From NCBI GenBank assembly GCA_028583605.1, contig CM053327.1, positions 1,674,001 through 1,738,000 of the forward strand: DNA of 64,000 nucleotides, read 5' to 3'. The position numbers were made by a program, and so were the translations under genes. The notes beneath the pieces were generated by a model. The model was not told where the DNA came from. It searched no databases and worked only from the letters and a program-made list of their open reading frames with translations. The stretch comes from Dastarcus helophoroides (Eukaryota > Arthropoda > Insecta > Coleoptera > Bothrideridae). Below, piece after piece: positions 57,476-64,000 of the stretch (position 1 is its first letter; every line of letters begins with the position of its first letter).

Positions 57476-57968
57476 TACTTAAGAAAAAAGTTTTATGTAA
57501 TTATTTCAGAAAAAATAACAACCTTTAAGAACAATTTGTTTTTGCAAAAATGAATTATTTTATAAAAAATAATTCATTTTTATTTTCAAACTCGTATTAA
57601 TAGATAACGATAAATAATGAAATAATAATTTCCTACCTTAAGTCATGCAATAATCTTGTAAATTAAAGATTAAATAAATTTTGTTTAAAAAAGTTTATTT
57701 TTAAATTTTATCTTTATACTCGAATTTCAACCTTTTATCGAATACTTGAATATGAAATGTCGATTTTATCTTTAAATTTCAATAAAAATGTTTAAAATAA
57801 AATTGGAGATTTTTTTAAATTTCGATTTTAATCATGAGCTTTCGACTGTATTTTTTGTAACATTGAATTTTCTTGCAATTGCGATGCCCAGTTTATTTTA
57901 CTTTGATAAAAACTGCTATTTTAGAATTAAGAAATTCAAAGTATTGTTAGAATCCTTCAAAAACACTC

Positions 57969-58440
57969 ATGGCAGAAGCTAAAGAAGCGTGTGACTGTAT
58001 AATTGTTGATATATTGGACAGATATTCTTCCACTAATCATTTAATGGATGCTAAATTGTTCGACAAGACGCGCTTCTCTGCTTTTAAGAATGAACATCCC
58101 ACAGAAGGGATAGTACTGACCACTGATGCATATCCCATGATTGACAAAGAAAAACTTTCAAACGAACTAAAAGTATTTTATTCTAGGTCTGATATTAATG
58201 ATTATTGAAAATTAATTGATCTGCTGAAATTTATCTTGGAAAATAATCTAGATGATGTTTTTAGTGAAATTACAAAATTAATTAAAATCTTTTTGACAAT
58301 TCCTATGACTACTTCAGAGGCAGAACGCTGCTTTTCAACACTAAAAAGAAATCAAAACTTTTCTAAGAAGCACTATGAAATCAGAAAGAATAAATGCCCT
58401 TCCAGAGCTTTCGATTGAAAAAGATTTCCTTAGTTTAAAT
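57969..58440 (+). pseudogene. hAT transposase C-terminal remnant (ZMYM1-like type)
   Basis: 57969-58205 reads AEAKEACDCIIVDILDRY, LMDAKLFDKTRFSAF and IDKEKLSNELKVFYSR. After one TGA it continues LIDLLKFILENNLDDVFSEI, IKIFLTIPMTTSEAERCFS and TLKRNQNF, the hAT dimerisation region of the zinc-finger MYM-type 1-like lineage. Near 58378 a frameshift leads into MKSERINALPELSIEKDFL. The remainder of the protein is absent. Confidence 0.85.
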
Positions 58441-59348
58441 AAATAAATAAAACAAGAAGAATAGATTTTACTTTTAAATGAAAGTTTGAACTGTAACCAT
58501 TTAACATGTAAAAAATATTAATTTTGTTATTTTAGGATCTTATTAAGTTTTCAAAAAAAATTTTTTTTCTAAATATATTCATTTTCTTTAGAATAATTTT
58601 AAAATAAAGGCTCAAAATTTTCTGGAGCAGCACCCCCATTAATTTTAGTCACGAGCCGCCACTGTTTGTGACACCATGCATGTCAAATATAAAGCGTGTT
58701 AATTTAAAAACCTACCTTTTGTATTTTAGTTGTTTTATAAATATGAAATTAGGCAAAAACACGTCAATGTTATTTTCAAAGGGGACATCTTTTTAGTTGA
58801 CTTTTAATTAAATTACATCAGCCCTTGAGCTGGAGCGGAGACAACCCCTAAAATCTCAAAGAGAAAGGGTTGTTGAGCACTACCTCATTTGAAAAGTCGC
58901 CTTTTTAACTATACCACATATTTAATTTTTTTTGAAAAATCAGGGACAAGCCCCTAAACAAGCTACAGCTACGAAAATCAGTAGTTACATCGATATTATT
59001 TAAATTAATTGGTTAAAATGGATATAATTAAAGCCATTTAAAGTTTTCTTCTTGGTAGAAATAATTAAGGGAATGATAAGGTTTCGGTACCCAATATTCA
59101 GAGATAAAAAGAACGTAAGGCATTCATTAAGTTTTTTGTTACATTTTTTATAATTTACCATTACTGTAAATTCAGTTTTGCGAGTTGGAGGTTGTGCGTT
59201 TTTTAAATTGCTTGCAAAAATTGAGTACACACTTCAACAAAGAGAGAGGTTTTTTATTTATGGAGAATCTAAAAGATGGGTTAGAAGAACGCAGCAATTT
59301 TCAATGAAAGAAATCCCATAGTAATTTAAATCACAATTATGTCTTGGA

Positions 59349-60873
59349 ATTAGTTGCAAAATTTACCGAAAACGGTTCAGTTTCCAACAAAAAGAGTTGT
59401 GTGTATGTTTTTAATGAAGCAGCTCAAATAGAAATTTTAGACACCCTCATTGCGGACCCGACCACCTCAATTCCTACTGTAGCTCGCGAAGTAGCGATGC
59501 CACCAGAGACTAAATAGACTGAACGTTTCAATGTTGTCTCATGCGTACAGTTGAAGCTAAAATCCGGGGAAGTGGGAAGGTGCATTCCACTACTCTTTGA
59601 TATGGTCGGATTAAGTAAAATTTATAAATACGAAACTTACCGCGTAACGGTTCTAACGATTTAGATGAAACTTTAGAATTAGGGGCTTTTGGACCAATAG
59701 GATAATTTTTATAAGTGCTTTTTGTAAAATAATTTTCTTTCAATACGCCACGCCTGTGTACAATATTGTTAAGCCGGTGCTGTAAACACGTCATGATTGC
59801 AGTGAAATGGCGACGCGCGCACGCCGATAATTGAATATTTATATATTTTATTTTTACCTACCCAAAGAATGAAACTCTTGATTTTCCTTCACTAATATGT
59901 TCACTGAGGTTTCAACAATGATCCACAATACACTTCCCCATATTTACCGCCCATTTTCTTAAAAAAAAACCGATGTTATTTTTGCAAAGGTCTGTCAAAT
60001 AATAAGAGGGCATTGCGAGCTAGATGGAGCTAGGCTTTCGCCAGGCTTTCAACTGGCTTCACTGCTTACCGTGTTAGGTCCAGTCTATTTAGTCTCTGGA
60101 TGCCACACAAACAGTAAGGAGAGCGCTAAAATTAAATAAATTCCGTCCATATAAAATGCAAATTCTTCAAAAACATTTTAATGACGATATTAATAGAAGA
60201 ATTCAATTTTGCGAAAAAGAGACAGATTTCATAAATTAAAACTAAAATATTTTGAATATTTGCTTCAGTGATGAGTATACGTTTTTCCTTAATGGTCATC
60301 TAAGCAAACAGAATTGCCGATAGTGGAGCGATGAAAATGCGCAACTTTTTAGAAAAGATAATTTACAGTATCCAGAAATAATTAACGTATACGTGATACA
60401 CGTGGTATACGTGAAAATGCAGTTGTTGGACCTATATTCATTGAGGAAAACCTAACAGGTGAGCGCTACTTAAATTTTCTTGATGACATAATAAACCCCT
60501 TAATAACAGATAATTCAGAAAATCAAGTTGATGAGGCTCGTAATGTTGTTTTGCAAGAAGATCATCTTCGCTTCCAACAAGATAAAGCTTCACCACATCA
60601 CTTTTTTCCAGTTAGGCAATGGTTAGATAACAGATTTCTTGACAGATGGATTGGTAGAGGAGGGGCAATATAATGGCCACCATGATCACCCGATTTTACG
60701 CTTCTAGTTTTTTCTGTAAGGATACCTTAAAACAATTATTTATAAAACACAGCCTCGAGATTTGGAAAAATTGAAGGGAGGAATTACAGCAGCGTGTAGA
60801 GAAAAGTACAAGTTTTTCAGAACGCGAAAGAGGCATTCGAGAGCAGACTATATCTCTGTTTAAAAAATAGTTA
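59349..60873 (+). pseudogene. Broken DD41D-spaced mariner transposase, interrupted by a MITE
   Basis: The N-terminal HTH LVAKFTENGSVSNKKSC and DTLIADPTTSIPTVAREVAM run to 59503. The frame resumes after the MITE with VRRALKLNKFRPYKMQILQK (about 60118). The catalytic region follows: ICFSDEYTFFLNGH (first Asp, about 60258), RENAVVGPIFIEENLTGERY (about 60410), LRFQQDKASPHHFFP (second Asp, about 60570) and DRWIGRGGAI-stop-WPP-stop-SPDF, where the third Asp has become Val 41 residues after the second. It ends AFESRLYLCLKNS. Several stops and frameshifts. Same architecture as 28202-29272, but a different subfamily. Confidence 0.85.
59504..60098. mobile_element. 595-bp hAT-type MITE with GATGCCAC duplication
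   Basis: Perfect 18-bp inverted ends CAGAGACTAAATAGACTG, and an exact 8-bp duplication GATGCCAC (59496-59503 and 60099-60106). The surrounding mariner frame reads on across the site once the insert and one duplicate are ignored, which confirms the boundaries. It has no transposase; a frame at 59528-59794 (minus) is unrecognised. Confidence 0.92.
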
Positions 60874-61998
60874 ACAACAGTTTATGAATTTAATTAAGTA
60901 AACTACTTTTTACCAACTTCATTATGCTTTATTACAATTACATTTACTACCTAGCTTGTTTATGAGTTTTTCCTGATTTGTGGAAAATTATGGAATAGAA
61001 AGGTCAAGTATGTGGTATGCTTAAAAAGACAACTGAACGGCCTTTTAAATAAAGTATCACTCAAACCTCCCTTCTTTTTAAGATTTTAGGGGTTGTCTCT
61101 ACCCTAGCCCAAGGGTTGATGTAATTTAATTGAAAGTCAGCTAGAAAGATGTCTTCTTTGAAAATAAAATTGACGTGTTTTTGCCTAATTCCATATTTTA
61201 TAATTCAATTGAAATATTAAAGGTGGTAGGTTTTCAAATTGACACAGGTATAGTGCATCTTCAGTAATGAGCCAAGCATTTGATGATGTCAACAGAAGTT
61301 TTTGAGAACATTTAAGTGGATGTTGGTGTGACTGGAGGGTCCAATAAAAAAGTTTACTAAAAGAAGTGATACCTAGTGTAGTGACATTAAGACAATGGTA
61401 ACGGTACCATGAAGACAAAGCTTTAAAAAAAAGCATGTTTGCAGTTTAAAATATTAGAAAAGCTGATATTACGCTAAAAAAACATGATGAAAAAGAACTG
61501 GCCATAAAAAAGAAATTATAAAAAACAAAGGAACCAAAACACAAGTTACGAAAGCAAGAAGAAAAAGAAAGAAAAAAATGAAAGAGCTGCAAATAAACTT
61601 AAACAAGTAGGGCGAATTGGAAAATGATTGGCAAAGAAAAGAGCAAAGAGCAAGATAAGTGGTTCGCAGCTGATAGCTCAAGTAAGTCTCTAGGTCTAAT
61701 TAGCAATTTTGAAAGGGACTAGGTCAAAGCCTTGTTTTTGTTTTGCTGCCAAAAGCATCCAGGAAAAACTAAAATTGGTGCAAAAATCTCAAAATAGCAA
61801 AAAAGTTCTGATTTGAAAATTTCCCTTTGTATTTAGCTTTTAATTGGGTCTTTCTAGGAAAGCTTAGTGCGTTTGACCCATCGATAATATCAGAAGCTCC
61901 TTATAAATAACCTCCTGCATTACAGAATTGCCATTAATTATTGTTTTTTAATTTAAATAAATGTGCTTACTACCAAAACAAACAAGTACCCACTACTG

Positions 61999-63140
61999 AA
62001 AGTTTTTAAATTTATTTTTAAGAATCCAAGTTTTCCAAATTACGAATTTTTAAATTTTGAACAAATTCCATAAAACGAATTGTACTTAACTAAATTTCGA
62101 TTTTAAAGTTGCCATTCAAAAAGGAACATTTTTTAAGTTTAAACTGAAAACTTAAAAAACAGTCGAGTATTAGAAATATTTTAGAGAAATGGGAAATGCC
62201 GGGAATTATTTTTGTTTTTTTGAAATATTGAATTATTTTCTCGAAATGTTGACATCATTTCAAAATTTTGACTTTCGATTAAAATTTTAAGAAAATATAG
62301 AAATTCAATACCTTAATCCATGCTTCACAATGTTAATCAAGAAATTTTACTTTTAGGTATGAAATTTCAAATTTAAATTAAAAGAATAGTTTCTAAAAAG
62401 ACAAAGTATCACCTGTAAAAATTTAGTTAAATTTGTTGCACAATCAATATCATCTATCAACTTTTAAATACAATTTCATGTATTATTCATTACATAAAAG
62501 TCGCCTGTACGTTAATTCCTATTTTTACTATTTTAAGAGACTGAATTTTGAGAAATCCTCTCTTACTGGTCGCCTACGTATTGCAGGGAGTGCCTGCATG
62601 AAATTTAATACTCTTGGATCTAACCGTTTGGGCTGTGCGTTGCCTGTAAAGCAGTGCTTAAGGATTTATTAAATGGATACTGAACCAAAATTTCGAGAAA
62701 AAAAACTGAAAGATTTTGGGTTTAACGTCAAAATTTTTATATAACAGTGCAGTTATTTAGTAAAATTTAGATTTACAAGAATAAAGTTTAAAAAAATATT
62801 ATAATATCTGAAATTATTAAAATCGATATTCGTTTAAGAATATGATATTAGAAGAAATGAAAAATGATAAATTTTGATTTTAATTTGAAAATTTTAGCGA
62901 AAACAAAAATTAAACTTTTTAAGACCGTGATTGAAATTCGCAGCGTTTGTTTAAATATTATCGATTTCTTTTTAAGTTCTGACGTAAAATCAAATTTTTG
63001 AAAAAGGTCGAAATTTTGTGATAAAAAACGGATTAAGAAAAATGTTGATTAAAAAAAGAATTTTTGAAACTTTATATTTCAACGTTAAACCGACAACTGT
63101 GAGAAAAGTATTTCAAATACAGAGCTAACTAGGACAAAGT
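61999..63140. repeat. AAATTT-type degenerate tract with a balanced patch
   Basis: Mixed A-rich/T-rich tract. A patch at about 62555-62675 (GGTCGCCTACGTATTGCAGGG, split: GGTCGCCTACGTATTG / CAGGGAGTGCC) is more balanced and unrecognised. Confidence 0.5.
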
Positions 63141-64000
63141 TTTCAGAGGAGAAACTATTCCAGATTAAGGACAACCTTATTTTTTTTTTGATTAAATGTG
63201 TAACCAACTGCATGAAAGGAAAATGAAGCTTTGTGAAAGATCATGATTAAAAAAAACACAAAAATATAAAATATAACATTTATTTTATAGTAGAGAACCA
63301 TTCTAAAGAGAGAAAAGAAAAGAGACCAGATAATACGCATTTGGCATATTTGACCCATTTTTGCCGGATACTTTATATTTCACTTAAAATCTAATGTTGA
63401 TGCTTATTTTTGCTATACTTACAACATTATTCGCTGGGAACTTAATTATTGCAATTTTACTAGACTGTGGCAGTTTGTTGATGCAAAAAACTTCTAATAT
63501 TTCTAGTAAAAATATCATAGCTGTGATTAATCCTTTTCCCCACATACAAGCCATTATTGTTTGAAACTCAAGATTTGGATTTCAGTAAATCTATTCAGTT
63601 AATAAATAAAATTCGCCAAATGAACTTCGCATTACTAGACATAAGCCCGCGCAAATTAAAAATTTATTTGGAAAACATTCTGCAAAATTGCCCATGCTCT
63701 AAAATGTTGTGTCTTTTGTGACTTTTGCAGAAGTAAACCAAGCCACAAATTCTAAATATTGGTTTTTAGCTTTTAGTTCAGAAGAATTAATAATCCTTAC
63801 TGAAAAAAGTATAAACGTTATTTTAGTACCTGGCATCCAAATAACCAGGCAAATAAACGAGTTGTGTAACCCTCAGAATACTCCCAACTGATCTGGTTCC
63901 TTTCTACAAAACCAAAAGTTAATAATAAAAAAAATATACTAACATTAACATAGGCGCCGGGAGGGACATTTACACTCCTTGGCTAAAGCAGTCAATCCAA
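63141..64000. other. Intergenic to window end, no certain gene
   Basis: A 60-codon + frame at 63709-63891 (AEVNQATNSKYWFLAFSSEE, VPGIQITRQINELC) has ordinary amino-acid composition, unlike the tract translations. It could be part of a transposon protein, but I recognise no family. The last 60 bases turn GC-richer (GGCGCCGGGAGGGAC). Confidence 0.35.

Larger units (their letters stand above)
56098..58664 (+). mobile_element. hAT element with TTTGTGAC target duplication
   Basis: The left end CAGTGGCGGTTCGCATG and the right end, read inward, CAGTGGCGGCTCGTGAC are bordered by an exact 8-bp duplication TTTGTGAC (56090-56097 and 58665-58672). GCAGCACCCCC lies just inside both ends. Length is 2,567 bp, including a nested TA-flanked element (56628-57475). 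Coding sequence is reduced to the transposase C-terminus at 57969-58440. Confidence 0.92.
58692..61248 (+). mobile_element. Mariner-like element with long inverted ends, degenerate
   Basis: TA at 58690-58691 and 61249-61250. Inverted ends of about 180-200 bp share TTAATTTAAAAACCTACC (left) / TCAATTTGAAAACCTACC (right, inward), ATTAGGCAAAAACACGTCAA, TTTTAATTAAATTACATCA and CCCCTAAAATCT. It begins only 19 bp after the hAT target duplication. Inside are a broken DD41D-spaced transposase and a nested hAT-type MITE (59504-60098). Confidence 0.85.
54586..61998 (+). mobile_element. Outer element of a transposon nest (pogo-like?)
   Basis: The left end CAGTAGTAGGCACTG and the right end, read inward, CAGTAGTGGGTACTTG are inverted, and the word AGTAGTGGGCA recurs inside (about 54960, 55090, 55540). 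Subtracting the two nested insertions leaves about 2.3 kb. The remnant AIPAKKFGLSRT (about 55340) resembles a CENP-B/pogo HTH, and the Lys/Glu-rich stretch at 61440-61700 resembles the basic tail of pogo-type transposases. No TA duplication is visible at the ends, so both the class and the exact ends are tentative. Confidence 0.45.

Noticed and set aside
54586..61998. Firm assignment of the outer nest element to pogo
   Set aside because: No TA duplication at the ends and only short HTH-like and basic-tail remnants.
1..64000. tRNA or rRNA genes
   Set aside because: I looked for A-box/B-box pairs and conserved rRNA words and saw none convincing.

Overview
The window is animal nuclear DNA, most probably from an arthropod and likely an insect. 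It is AT-rich, has very long introns with GT-AG splice sites, and is dominated by transposable elements. The one host gene I can support runs on the + strand from before the window to a stop codon at 31875-31877. Its exons encode the second half of a C-terminal Ig domain (signature YKCVAKNSLGETDG), a Thr/Pro-rich stalk, an optional acidic segment and a hydrophobic tail suited to a GPI anchor. This is the layout of the Dpr-interacting protein (DIP)/lachesin-like cell-surface family. The exons are 203-352, 7481-7546, 12683-12760 (probably a cassette exon) and 31714-31877, all joined in phase 1. A poly(A) signal lies at 32108-32113.

Region by region: the first intron (353-7480) holds a TA-flanked foldback element, a reverse-transcriptase relic (YADD motif, minus strand), a long AAATTT-type tract and a palindromic pair of Penelope-like element tails. 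The second intron (7547-12682) holds a dispersed repeat and a 1.47-kb foldback. The last intron (12761-31713) holds a non-LTR relic with RNase H, a second palindromic Penelope tail pair, a 2.5-kb hAT-type non-autonomous element, and a 3.9-kb element that was itself invaded by a mariner-like element. That mariner has ~394-bp inverted repeats and an intact 356-residue transposase reading frame, but glycine replaces the second catalytic Asp.

Downstream of the gene (32130-64000) I see no confident host exon. There are foldback elements, a solo LTR, a Ty3/gypsy-type element with nearly identical LTRs but a ruined interior, and a Penelope-like element (GIY-YIG endonuclease) that the gypsy element split. 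Further on are hAT and mariner relics and a nest at 54586-61998, in which an outer element carries a hAT (with a TA-element inside it) and a mariner (with a hAT-type MITE inside it). Several target-site duplications are readable: AACA, ATCC, TTTGTGAC, GATGCCAC and several TA, so the order of insertion can be reconstructed.

The least conventional signals are: (1) the kilobase AAATTT/GTCGAAA tracts, part of which are a genuine dispersed repeat ending exactly at hAT-like termini; (2) a repeated hairpin motif CTGAAGA-N-stem-loop-GAAAC at Penelope-type tails, resembling a hammerhead ribozyme core; (3) a structurally young mariner with a catalytic substitution; and (4) a gypsy element that moved recently although its own pol is broken. 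I found no convincing new gene system. All family assignments come from motifs read by eye.
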